Source: JANWVO01 sp964458495 (lineage in GTDB: Bacteria; Acidobacteriota; Terriglobia; Bryobacterales; Bryobacteraceae). From it: a stretch of DNA of 64,000 bases. The stretch spans positions 62,001 to 126,000 of the forward strand of contig CAYWJB010000009.1 of assembly GCA_964458495.1 (NCBI GenBank), in the 5' to 3' direction. This document shows, one piece after another, positions 26,754-34,768 of this stretch; the first letter of the stretch is position 1; each line of letters opens with the position of its first letter. The translations under genes and the position numbers were made by a program. The notes below the pieces were generated by a model that searched no databases, had not been told where the DNA came from, and was given only the letters and a program-made list of their open reading frames with translations.

Positions 26754-27872
26754 TTACTCGATGGGCGCGCCAATCGACAGCAGCAGGCTGACCAGCTCGC
26801 TCTGACGCCGCGTCCCGGTTTTGGAAAGGATTCGCTTCAAGTGAGTTTTTGCTGTATGCGCGGAAATGAACAACTGAAGGGCTGCCTCCTGCACCGTCAG
26901 GCCGCTCACCAGCATCTCCGCCAGGCGGGATTCGGCCGGCGTCAGGCCGAACATCAGGGCCATCACCGCGGCGTCCGGCCCCTCGCGGCGCTCCGGATCA
27001 ATCGCGGCGATCGCCGCGAGGGGCTGTACCGCGCCGAGCGGCACTGTACTCGCCCCGGCCACGGGCGTCACCGTTACCCAATAGGGCCGGCGTCCGGAAG
27101 GGCGCCTCACGGTCAGACGGAGCGGCTTCCCCTGTCCTGTATTCGCCAGCTTCAGCCACTCATCGAATTCCCGTTGTGCCTCTCCCCGCAACTTCAGCCG
27201 GTTCTCCTGATGCGTAAGGCCGTCAGAGGCGGCAAGCATCACTCGCATGCGCCGGTTCGCCACCAGCAGAAATCCCTCTGGCCCCACCATCGCCAGGCCG
27301 TGCGGAAGCATATCAAGGTGCGCCATACCCGCGTCGCGTTCCGCCTTCAGCCGCGACAATCGCTCGTGCAGCCTGACCGCTGTCTGCAGATAAGGGACCA
27401 ATTGCTGGACCCACGCACGCTCCCCCTCCGTGAGGGGGCCTTTCTGTTTTGAGCGCAACGTGGATAGTGTCGAAAACAGCACGGGTGAGCGAAGCGCCAT
27501 TACGCCTCCTTCGTAATGCCAGTTGCGCGGCTTCAGATACTGCTGGTAGACATCTGTCCGCTCCAGGACTTCGTCCGGAGTGATCTCGTGGCTCGGGACG
27601 AAGAGACCCTCCGGCACGTCTCTTTGCAAGCGTGTCATCCACGGATCCTCACTGACCCAGCGCTCGAGATACTCGCGGCGGTCCTCCTCGCTGGCACCCG
27701 TGTAACACGCTACCGAGTTATGCTGGCACTCCAGAGTCCACACCATGAGAGCGCTCTGATCCGAGCCAAGCGCCCGGTTGAAGCCATCCAGAAACACTTG
27801 CCAGTGTGCGGGGTTCTCCGCTGCCTCGAACAAGGCGAGAATCAATTGCGCGGTCGTGTCAGCAGGAATCAT
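26754..27872 (-). CDS. LuxR-family transcriptional regulator
   Basis: The start is taken at ATG 27872 (MIPADTTAQL); a GTG at 27902 is possible. 372 residues. The N-terminal two thirds have no named domain I can be sure of but resemble PAS-like sensing regions (MVGPEGFLLVANRRMRVML). The C-terminus is a LuxR helix-turn-helix: LTPAESRLAEMLVSGLTVQEAALQL ending with THLKRILSKTGTRRQSELV. No receiver domain is present, so it is probably ligand-responsive. It is upstream of and co-oriented with the propeller gene. Confidence 0.85.
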   Translation of the reverse strand: MIPADTTAQLILALFEAAENPAHWQVFLDGFNRALGSDQSALMVWTLECQHNSVACYTGASEEDRREYLERWVSEDPWMTRLQRDVPEGLFVPSHEITPDEVLERTDVYQQYLKPRNWHYEGGVMALRSPVLFSTLSTLRSKQKGPLTEGERAWVQQLVPYLQTAVRLHERLSRLKAERDAGMAHLDMLPHGLAMVGPEGFLLVANRRMRVMLAASDGLTHQENRLKLRGEAQREFDEWLKLANTGQGKPLRLTVRRPSGRRPYWVTVTPVAGASTVPLGAVQPLAAIAAIDPERREGPDAAVMALMFGLTPAESRLAEMLVSGLTVQEAALQLFISAHTAKTHLKRILSKTGTRRQSELVSLLLSIGAPIE

Positions 27873-28183
27873 CGGATATCCGGGGATTCCACAGCATCTC
27901 ACATCGGCGGCGGCGTCTCTCAGACGCTCCCGGCGTTCCGTGAAGTGGACCCGATTCTCCGGACTGCTTGCGTGGGCGGACTGATGGCATAAAACGGAGA
28001 GAAGCCATGGCGGGCACCCGCGCAGCGATCGTGAAACGGTCCCGCGCTTGCAGAGTTACCAAACGATTTCGAACCCCGATTCACGGCTCCAACGGCCGCT
28101 GTCCGGCCATGAGACGACCGGGGAGTGAGGCAAGAGAGCGAGAGACCGCTCAACCACTCATTCAGCATGCGGTCTGCGGCGGC
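27873..28183. other. Gene-free region with a broken tRNA-Gln
   Basis: These 311 bp upstream of the LuxR gene contain no supported protein gene. Their one recognisable element is the tRNA-Gln-like fragment at 28068-28125. Confidence 0.45.
28068..28125 (-). pseudogene. Truncated tRNA-Gln (5' part only)
   Basis: A 58-bp match to 30385-30442 with five mismatches. It covers the 5' acceptor strand, D-arm, anticodon arm (anticodon still TTG) and most of the T-arm, but lacks the 3' part. The missing part is identical to the 17 bp at 23647-23663, and the two pieces abut exactly when placed on the tRNA. It is not expected to give a functional tRNA. Confidence 0.75.
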
Positions 28184-28726
28184 TCAATCGTCTTCCTTTT
28201 GGAGGATGCTCCTCCTGGCGAGTTCTTCCTGACGCGCGGTCTCATAGTCGGGAATGTGCTTCAGCCGGCGGCCGAGCCACAGGGCGGCAAGCAAGCCTGG
28301 AAGCATTCCGGCGCCCACCGAAATGAGTTCCCGTCCGGCGGCCGCACAAAGGGTCGACACAATCGCCAAGCTGATCAATGAGCCGGCGAGTTCCCAATTC
28401 CAGGAGCTACGGATGCCGCGCGCGCGGCGGTACAGGCCGAGAGCATTCAATTCCAAACAAGCGCGGTAGAAGCGCCACACAAAGCCAAGGCTGAGCGCGC
28501 AAAGCGCCGCGGCGAGCCAGACTCCGCCCTTTCGGAGCAGCGGGACGAAAGTCGTCGCGCGCTCCGGCAGACAGGCGAAGACCAGCGCGGCAAGGACGAG
28601 GGCGATTACCGCAGAACTCGTCCGTCGTCCCAAGACCAGCAGCGTTTCGCGCAGGGCAGCCTTTTCGACCTGCACCGATGGCCCGACGCCTTCCGGCAGA
28701 AGACGTTCCATCATGTCTTCCCGCAT
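28184..28726 (-). CDS. Membrane protein co-encoded with an ECF sigma factor
   Basis: A 180-residue protein with an N-terminal cytoplasmic part of about 35 residues and four hydrophobic segments (about 37-52, 66-84, 112-128 and 132-150), ending in a charged tail. No zinc-binding HxxxCxxC motif of classic anti-sigma factors is present. Its start overlaps the end of the sigma-factor gene by 16 nt, so it is probably translationally coupled. Position suggests an anti-sigma or membrane sensor role, but this is inference from gene order alone. Confidence 0.7.
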   Translation of the reverse strand: MREDMMERLLPEGVGPSVQVEKAALRETLLVLGRRTSSAVIALVLAALVFACLPERATTFVPLLRKGGVWLAAALCALSLGFVWRFYRACLELNALGLYRRARGIRSSWNWELAGSLISLAIVSTLCAAAGRELISVGAGMLPGLLAALWLGRRLKHIPDYETARQEELARRSILQKEDD

Positions 28727-29202
28727 AAGACCTCCATCAACTTTTTCCGCGCGCGATGGACGCGGACGCGCACTGCTTCCGCCGACAGCCCAGTCAAGGC
28801 GGCAATCTCGCCGAAGGACAGCCCCGCTTCCGCACGCAAAGCCAGAATCTCCCGGTCGGGCGCCGGCAACTGATCGAGCGCCTTGAGGACCCGTTCAAGT
28901 TCGACCGCAGCCAGCGGATCTGCGACCGGCGCAGGAGTGTCGGCCTGCATGGGAATGAACCTTCTCGCGCGCCGCCAGGCGGAGCGGTGCAAGTTGCGGA
29001 CAATGGCTACCAGGTAGCCGCGCACGGTCAACTCGCGGAGATCCGCTCCCGCTGTCCAGATGCGGCAGAAGGCTTCCGACGTCAGGTCTTCAGCGTCTTC
29101 GATCCGCCCCGTCAGCGCCAGCGCGAAGCGAAACACATCCCGGGCATGCCGCTCGTAGAGGGCGGCGAAACTGACCACGGGTGGCCGTGCGTCCATCCAC
29201 AT
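28711..29202 (-). CDS. RNA polymerase ECF sigma factor
   Basis: The start is ATG 29202 or 29196; the open frame further upstream is not sigma-like. About 163 residues. Region 2 is FAALYERHARDVFRFALALTGRIEDAEDLTSEAF; I give only its key positions, the ExxxED pattern near residue 33. Region 4 is LPAPDREILALRAEAGLSF followed by EIAALTGLSAEAVRVRVHRA. It directs RNA polymerase to alternative promoters. It is coupled to a four-helix membrane protein and lies within the repeat-flanked section. Confidence 0.92.
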   Translation of the reverse strand: MWMDARPPVVSFAALYERHARDVFRFALALTGRIEDAEDLTSEAFCRIWTAGADLRELTVRGYLVAIVRNLHRSAWRRARRFIPMQADTPAPVADPLAAVELERVLKALDQLPAPDREILALRAEAGLSFGEIAALTGLSAEAVRVRVHRARKKLMEVLCGKT

Positions 29203-29527
29203 CACAATACCCGTAACAGGCGGAAACGTTACAGGTGAAAATGGGGTCAGACGCCCATTTCCCCGTTTTTCTCGGGTCGTTTTGCGAAGACTGGCCCTAC
29301 ATATCGGGGGTATTGGGCCGAATTCAGCCAGTGCGAGGTCACCGCTGCTCCGGCTCCCCAGCCTCCGGCCTCTGTCGGGCGGTTCCGGTCCTGTCTCACT
29401 TCTGTTTCTCACGCCACAGAAAAGCAATGTGCTTTGCGTTCGCGGCGCACCTCGTTAAGGGAACAGTCATGGCTGCCGCCGTGGCCTGCCATGAAATGGG
29501 ACCTTGGGTTGACTGCTTTGCACCACG
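29203..29527. other. Intergenic region between sigma operon and repeat copy 2
   Basis: These 325 bp show no supported gene or hairpin. The promoter of the sigma operon is presumably here, since ECF operons are often self-controlled. Confidence 0.4.
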
Positions 29528-29630
29528 GCGTCAAGCACATCGGGGCGGCGGGAAGTTGTGGTTTTGAGAAATGGCTCCCCCGAAAAGGGGGTCCAACAAC
29601 CTTCCGCCCGCGCGAGGGCTGTGCCACGCG

Positions 29631-29648
29631 ACTATTGCCATAAATAGT
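29631..29648. promoter_or_regulatory. Inverted repeat upstream of the antitoxin, copy 2
   Basis: Same ACTATT-GCCATA-AATAGT structure as at 22154-22171, conserved although neighbouring leader bases differ, which supports a regulatory role. Confidence 0.5.
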
Positions 29649-29686
29649 TGCCACAATCCATGCCATAATATGACGAGGAGCCACCG

Positions 29687-29944
29687 ATGAAGAACTTTCA
29701 CCTGCCCCTACCGGAGGAAACCTATCTCCGTCTTCGGGCTGAGGCCGCAAGGGCGCAGGTCCCGGCCACGACCTTGGCGCGAGAGGCCCTCGAAGAGTGG
29801 CTCCGGCAACAGTCCCGCAAAGCGAGACAGGACGCGATCGCGGCCTACGCAAAGGAAATGGCGGGAACACAGCTTGATCTCGACACCGAATTGGAGTCAG
29901 CCGGGATTGAGCACCTGAAAAGAACCGGCAATACAACCAGATGA
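29687..29944 (+). CDS. MazE-like ribbon-helix-helix antitoxin, copy 2
   Basis: Encodes the same 85-residue protein as the gene at 22210; the one nucleotide difference I noticed inside the gene (TAC/TAT, Tyr) is silent. Ribosome site GACGAGGAG is kept. It overlaps the following mazF frame by ATGA. Two identical antitoxin genes would respond to, and probably repress, the same operators. Confidence 0.8.
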   Translation: MKNFHLPLPEETYLRLRAEAARAQVPATTLAREALEEWLRQQSRKARQDAIAAYAKEMAGTQLDLDTELESAGIEHLKRTGNTTR

Positions 29945-30288
29945 AGCGCGGCGAGGTTTTTTGAGCCGATCTTGCCCCGCGGTCCGGATCGGAGCAGACG
30001 GGCCGCCGTCCGGTGATCCTGGTGTCCAACGACGGTTTCAACCAGACTCCTGGCTGGCGGTCCATCATTGTGGTTCCCATCTCCACCTCGACCTCGCAGG
30101 GTAAGCGCGGACCGACCGTTATAGAACTTCCGGGCGGGGCCGCCGGTCTGCCAAAGACAAGCTTCGCCGTCTGCCATCAGGTGACCACTCTGGACCGGAC
30201 CAAGTTGACCAAGCGGATCGGCGTGCTGCCGGCCGAGTCCCTGCGGGAAGTCGAAGAGGGACTTAAGGCCTCGATGGATCTCTCTTGA
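29941..30288 (+). pseudogene. MazF/PemK-type toxin with in-frame UGA at codon 8, copy 2
   Basis: Same sequence as copy 1, including UGA at 29962-29964 in place of the conserved Trp codon. The lesion therefore predates the duplication. The remaining 107 codons are open and unchanged in both copies. A GTG at 30013 could restart translation within the domain, but would lose the first beta strand of the toxin. Confidence 0.8.
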
Positions 30289-30367
30289 CAGTTCGGCTCA
30301 TTGCGGCGCTGTCAACAAACAGTTTGGCGGTTGTAAAGCTGAACTCACAGGGAAAAGCTGGGCGATC

Positions 30368-30441
30368 TGGCTCCCCGGCATGGATTCGAACCACGATTCA
30401 CGGCTCCAAAGGCCGCTGTCCTACCATTAGACGACCGGGGA
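30368..30441 (-). tRNA. tRNA-Gln(TTG)
   Basis: A complete 74-nt cloverleaf with encoded CCA. Acceptor stem TCCCCGG/CCGGGGA has seven pairs, discriminator G. D-stem GTC/GAC; anticodon stem GCGGC/GCCGT with loop CTTTGGA and anticodon TTG; T-arm CGTGG-TTCGAAT-CCATG. Its 3' end coincides with the right end of the second 848-bp repeat, so it is the likely attachment target of the island. Confidence 0.95.
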
Positions 30442-30626
30442 GTGGAAGCGTTCTGATTCCAGTGTAGCGGCGCGCGGTGCGTGCGGCAACGGCCCGCGGA
30501 GGCGCTGACGGGCGGCAACCGCGCTCGCCGTGGCTCCAGGCTCGCCGCACTTGGCGGCACAGCAGCGGCAATTTGGCATTGGCAAGAGTGCAGACATCGC
30601 AGCTCCGCTCTTGTACGGGCGCGGCC

Positions 30627-32633
30627 TCAACCCGGCAGAGACCCGGCGGCAGCGTGGAGGACCTCCGGCTCGTCCCGCCCGAGCGCGCGGCGCGCCATGG
30701 TGAGCGCCAGCACGGGGAAGTACTTGCTGTAAAGCGTGTATCGCAGATAGAAGACGTTCGGAAAGCCGGTTCCCGTGGCGAGATCTTCCTTCCACGTCCC
30801 ATCCGCCTGCTGGGTTTCGATCAGATACTCGATCCCGCGGCGTACGCCGTCATAGTAGGACTCGCCCGCCCCCAGCAACCCGAGCAGCGCCCACGCAGTC
30901 TGCGAAGGCGTGCTCGGCGCCGGGACGAAGCGGTCCTCGACATAGCTGGCGCAACTCTCGCCCCACCCGCCGTCCGGGTTCTGCACCGCAGCCAGCCAGC
31001 GCGCCGCCTTGCGCACCGCCTCCTGCACGTTCGGGGCGCCCGAGTACTTGAGACCGCGCATGGCGAGGAACGCGCCGTAAATGTAGTCCACACCCCAACG
31101 ACCGTACCAGCTGCCGTTGCGTTCCTGCGTCTTCAGCAGATACTCGACGCCGCGGCGCACCGTTGGGTGCGAGTGGACCAGCCCTCGCCGGCACAGGGAT
31201 TCGAGCACGCGCCCTGTGATGTCGGGACAGGTCGGATCGAGCATGGCATTGTGATCCGCGAAGGGAACCTTGTTCAGCAACTGCCAGTCATTGTCCACGT
31301 CGAACGCCGCCCAGCCGCCGTCCTTCGACTGCATTCCGATCAGCCAGTTCACGGCACGCCGCTCGCACCGCGCCTGCGCCTCGGGATCAGCGGCTCGCGC
31401 ATGGAGCAGCGCGAGAAGAACCATGGCGGTGTCGTCGATGTCCGGGTAGTGCTCGTTGGCGAACTCGAACGCCCAGCCGGAAGGCTCCAGATCCGGGCGT
31501 TTCACGCTCCAGTCGCCCTTGCGGCGCACCTCGCGGGCGATCAGCCAGTCGGCGGCGCGGCGCAGGCGGTCCGCGGGCGCGCCCCCCATCTCGCCCAGCG
31601 CGAACGCGGCGTAAGCGGTGTCCCATACCGGGGAGAAGCAGGGCTGGAAGTAAAGATCGTCCTCGCGCTCGGTCAGCAGCGCCTCGAACTGGCGGATGGC
31701 GTCGATCAGGTCAGGATGATCGCGCGGGTAGCCGAGCGAATCCAGCGCCATGACCAGGTACATCATCGACGGGTAGATGGCGCCGAGGCCCTCGGAATAG
31801 CGCGTGTGATCGAGCATCCACTTCTCGGCGGCGCGGATGGCGGCGTTCTTGACGCGCGCATTGCCGCGGTCCTGCCAGATCTTGAGCCCGCGGTCGATGC
31901 CATAGAAGAGGAAGGAAAGCTTGTCGCGCCGCGGCAGGCGAAAGCTCTTTCCGGGCGCCACGAGTTCATCCAGATGGAAGCCGGGAGGCACGGGCCTTGT
32001 GCCGCCGCGTGACTGCACGATGGAAAGCGGCACCACGATGGCGCGCGTCCAGGAGGACATCTCGTACAGCACGCCCCCCGGCAGCAGCACCAGTTCCGGA
32101 GGGATGGTGGGCACGTGCTCTCTCGGATACAGCCCGAACAGACTGAGGTTGATCTTGACGTAGCTGTTGGCCGCCTGCACGCCGCCGAGCCGCAGGATGC
32201 GGTCGCGCAGCCGTGCCATCTCGGGGCTGGAAGGATCGACGCCCGCCAGCTTGAGCGCGGCGTAAGCCTTCACGCTGGCGCTCGGATCCGCCGGACCGCC
32301 AGGGTAGATGTCGAATCCGCCGTCGGACAACTGCCGGCGAAGAATGCTCCGGGCAGCCTTTTCGATCCTCGCCTTCGAGGGCGGGTTCCAGCCGCTCGAG
32401 TCCGGCGGGTAAAGCCACAACTGGAGGAGAATGTAGTCCGACTCGAGGGTCGTGTCCGCCAGCAGATCGCCGCACCAGTGGCCGTCCGGCTTCTGCAAAT
32501 CCAGCAACACTCCGCCCGCCCGCTCCAATGCCACGCTGCACGCCTGCGCCAGACTCTGCCGTGTCGCGGCAGCCACGGACACCGTGCGGCGCGTCACCCG
32601 CCTGTTGACGTTTTCGAACCAGACTGCATCCAT
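30627..32633 (-). CDS. shc: Squalene--hopene cyclase
   Basis: The start at ATG 32633 (MDAVWFENVN) is chosen because GGAGAG lies 7 bases upstream and it gives 668 residues, the usual size; ATG 32660 has no ribosome site. The catalytic acid motif DxDDTA appears as DIDDTA near residue 398. QW-type repeats are present (QKPDGHWCGD, QSKDGGWAAF, QNPDGGWGE, QQADGTWKE). The enzyme cyclises squalene to hopene at the membrane, the first step of hopanoid synthesis. No other hopanoid gene is next to it. It is divergent from the YfgM-like gene. Confidence 0.95.
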   Translation of the reverse strand: MDAVWFENVNRRVTRRTVSVAAATRQSLAQACSVALERAGGVLLDLQKPDGHWCGDLLADTTLESDYILLQLWLYPPDSSGWNPPSKARIEKAARSILRRQLSDGGFDIYPGGPADPSASVKAYAALKLAGVDPSSPEMARLRDRILRLGGVQAANSYVKINLSLFGLYPREHVPTIPPELVLLPGGVLYEMSSWTRAIVVPLSIVQSRGGTRPVPPGFHLDELVAPGKSFRLPRRDKLSFLFYGIDRGLKIWQDRGNARVKNAAIRAAEKWMLDHTRYSEGLGAIYPSMMYLVMALDSLGYPRDHPDLIDAIRQFEALLTEREDDLYFQPCFSPVWDTAYAAFALGEMGGAPADRLRRAADWLIAREVRRKGDWSVKRPDLEPSGWAFEFANEHYPDIDDTAMVLLALLHARAADPEAQARCERRAVNWLIGMQSKDGGWAAFDVDNDWQLLNKVPFADHNAMLDPTCPDITGRVLESLCRRGLVHSHPTVRRGVEYLLKTQERNGSWYGRWGVDYIYGAFLAMRGLKYSGAPNVQEAVRKAARWLAAVQNPDGGWGESCASYVEDRFVPAPSTPSQTAWALLGLLGAGESYYDGVRRGIEYLIETQQADGTWKEDLATGTGFPNVFYLRYTLYSKYFPVLALTMARRALGRDEPEVLHAAAGSLPG

Positions 32634-32744
32634 CGGCGGCTCTCCGTGTGAAACCTCCATTGTCGGCCATCCGCCTGGCCGGCGGCGCGGGGATGCCCCG
32701 GAAAGGGCATGGTAAACTGGAATATTTGAGCAGCGGAGAGCACT

Positions 32745-33455
32745 GTGGACCGTCTGACACGACATGAATTGAAGACCGACAAGTTTGTCGAGGAGGTCGG
32801 GCATACCGTCCATTTCCTCGAAGAACACCGGCAGGCGATCATCCGCTACGGCTCCATTGCGCTTGCCCTCATCATCATCGCCGCCGCGGTCTACGGCTAC
32901 ACGCGCAGCAAACGCGCCGAGCGGCAGCTGGCGCTCGGCAAGGTGCTGGAGACCTATAACGCGCCCGTGATGGATCCGCCGCCCGCCGAAATCAAGGCGT
33001 TCCGGACGGAAGAAGAGAAGAATCAGGCGATCGTCAAAGGCTGCAATGAGCTGATCCAGAAGTACGCCGGCAGCGACGAGGCCGCGCTGGCCACCTACCT
33101 GCTCGGTGCGAACGCCGCCGACCAGGGCGACCTGGACGCCGCCGAGCGGTATCTGAAGCGGGCTGCCGAGGACGCAAGCCGGGAGTATGCCTCGCTGGCG
33201 GAGTTCGCGCTGGCGCAGCTCTACGTTTCGCGGGGCAAGGAAGCAGACGCCGAGAAGCTTCTTCGCTCGCTCGTCGAGAAGCCCACGGTGCTGGTTACCA
33301 AAGAGCAGGCCTCGCTGAAGCTGGCGGAGTTGCTGAAAAAGTCCAGGCCCGAAGAGGCGCGCAAGCTGGCCGCGCCGCTGCAAAACAAGCCTGGTGCGGT
33401 GGGACGGGCGGCCATCGCCATCCTCGCCGAACTGGGCCGGCAGCAAGGATCGTGA
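32745..33455 (+). CDS. Tetratricopeptide-like membrane protein (YfgM-like)
   Basis: The start is GTG 32745 after GCGGAGAGCACT. 236 residues: a short cytoplasmic N-terminus, one transmembrane helix (about residues 37-54, SIALALIIIAAAVYGY), then a periplasmic TPR-like helical region with AATYLLGANAADQGDLDAAERYL-type units. The topology matches YfgM/PF09976 proteins that assist proteins leaving the Sec translocon. Its TGA overlaps the GTG start of the dGTPase gene, so the two are coupled. Confidence 0.8.
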   Translation: MDRLTRHELKTDKFVEEVGHTVHFLEEHRQAIIRYGSIALALIIIAAAVYGYTRSKRAERQLALGKVLETYNAPVMDPPPAEIKAFRTEEEKNQAIVKGCNELIQKYAGSDEAALATYLLGANAADQGDLDAAERYLKRAAEDASREYASLAEFALAQLYVSRGKEADAEKLLRSLVEKPTVLVTKEQASLKLAELLKKSRPEEARKLAAPLQNKPGAVGRAAIAILAELGRQQGS

Positions 33456-34564
33456 CTCTCTCCAGGCTCCGGTTTCCCCTCGCCGCTCTTCGGGGACGGC
33501 GCTATCCGGAGCCGCCGCATCCCTACCGGAACGAGTTCCAGCGCGACCGGGACCGCATCGTCCACGCCCGCGCATTCCGCCGCCTCGAAGACAAAACGCA
33601 GGTCTTCAGCGAGCGGCTGAGCGACCACTTCCGCAACCGCCTGACGCACACCATCGAGGTCGCACAGATCGCCCGCACCGTGGCCTCCGCTCTCGGACTG
33701 GACGAGGACTTCACCGAGGCGCTGGCGCTCGCTCACGACATCGGTCACCCGCCGTTCGGACACTCGGGCGAGGAGGCGCTGGACCTCCAGATGCGGCGCT
33801 TTGGCGAGCGGTTCGACCACAACGTCAACGCCCTCCATCTTGTGGAGAGCTTCGAACAGCGGTATGCCGCATTCCCGGGCCTCAACCTCACGTTTGAGGT
33901 GCGCGAAGGCATCGTGAAGCACTCGCGCGATATCGAACCCGGCGAGCACCCGGAACTGGAGGAGTACCTGCCCGGACTGCGCCCGCCGCTCGAGGCCCAG
34001 TTGATCGACCTGGCCGATGAAGTAGCCTACAACACGGCCGATCTCGACGACGGGTGGAGCGCCGGGCTGTTCACGCTGGAGGAGATCGAGGCGGAGGTCC
34101 CGGGTTTCCGGGCTGTGGCCCGTCACGCGCGGCAACTCTACCCGCACGCCCCGGAGCGCGCCCTCTTTCTCGAGTCCCAGCGCCGGCTGATCGACCTGCT
34201 GGCCACGGCGCTGATCGAGGGAACCGCGGCGCAGGCGCTCGCCAGCGGCGCGGAGACCGCCGAAGACCTGCGCCGGCTGCCCCGCGTGGCCCGGTTGACG
34301 CCGGAAGCCGCCGGGACCAGCCAGGCTCTCAAGCGGTTCCTCTTCGAGCGGCTTTACTCGATCCCCATGCTGGCAGAAGAGCGCCGGCTGGTGGCGGAGC
34401 GGATCGGGGCGCTTTTCGAATTCTTCCTCAACGACCCGGGAAAACTGCCGGAAAATCACCGGGAAAGAACCAGAGATTTCCCATTGCACAGGGTGATTTG
34501 TGATTACATTGCGGGAATGACGGATGGCTATTTCCGCCGAACCGTGGCCCGTTTTCTGGGTTGA
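33452..34564 (+). CDS. dgt: Deoxyguanosinetriphosphate triphosphohydrolase-like protein
   Basis: A 370-residue HD-domain enzyme starting with GTG at 33452 (GTGA overlap with the preceding stop). The N-terminal RDRDRIVHARAFRRLEDKTQV is typical of the dGTPase family. HD metal residues are in RLTHTIEVAQIAR and HDIGHPPFGHSG, with a later Asp in DLADEVAYNTAD. It hydrolyses dNTPs (often dGTP) to nucleoside and triphosphate, controlling the dNTP pool. Confidence 0.93.
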   Translation: MTLSRLRFPLAALRGRRYPEPPHPYRNEFQRDRDRIVHARAFRRLEDKTQVFSERLSDHFRNRLTHTIEVAQIARTVASALGLDEDFTEALALAHDIGHPPFGHSGEEALDLQMRRFGERFDHNVNALHLVESFEQRYAAFPGLNLTFEVREGIVKHSRDIEPGEHPELEEYLPGLRPPLEAQLIDLADEVAYNTADLDDGWSAGLFTLEEIEAEVPGFRAVARHARQLYPHAPERALFLESQRRLIDLLATALIEGTAAQALASGAETAEDLRRLPRVARLTPEAAGTSQALKRFLFERLYSIPMLAEERRLVAERIGALFEFFLNDPGKLPENHRERTRDFPLHRVICDYIAGMTDGYFRRTVARFLG

Positions 34565-34579
34565 TGCCGCGGCGGCGAG

Positions 34580-34744
34580 TCAGCCTCCCTGCTCCGCCTC
34601 CTGCTCGTGAAGGCTCATGACTTCGGCCCGCCGGACGCCGTAAACCCGCTCGAGGATGCGGCACAACTCGGCGGCGAACCGGCGCGGATTTTCGCTTTCA
34701 TCCAGATCTGTTTCCACTTTGAGGTAAATATCCACGGCAGCCAT
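34580..34744 (-). CDS. Small conserved-looking hypothetical protein (54 aa)
   Basis: A 54-residue frame starting at ATG 34744 with MAAVDIYLKVETDLDE. The sequence looks protein-like: an alternating beta strand, an acidic turn, then a helix AAELCRILERVYGVRRAEV. No clear ribosome site precedes it. It is divergent from the zinc-ribbon protein gene with 24 bp between the two starts. It is included because residue composition fits a folded small alpha/beta protein better than an antisense shadow. Confidence 0.5.
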   Translation of the reverse strand: MAAVDIYLKVETDLDESENPRRFAAELCRILERVYGVRRAEVMSLHEQEAEQGG

Positions 34745-34768
34745 TGTCCGGATGATACGATAAAAGTA

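Larger units (their letters stand above)
29528..30376. repeat. 849-bp direct repeat, copy 2 (MazEF-like module)
   Basis: Nearly identical to 22052-22899, in direct orientation and 7.48 kb away. One extra base lies in the CCCCGAAAAGGGGG stretch of the leader. Its right end runs into the 3' end of the intact tRNA-Gln gene; the last nine bases belong to the tRNA. The pair of repeats could recombine and delete the DNA between them. Confidence 0.9.

Noticed and set aside
28040..28140. A second functional tRNA at 28068-28125
   Set aside because: The 3' acceptor strand and CCA are missing and replaced by unrelated sequence, so no cloverleaf can close.
32634..33575. N-terminal extension of the squalene-hopene cyclase frame to 982 residues
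   Set aside because: The extra 300 or so codons overlap the YfgM-like and dGTPase genes on the other strand and lie outside the normal cyclase length; a ribosome site supports the start at 32633.
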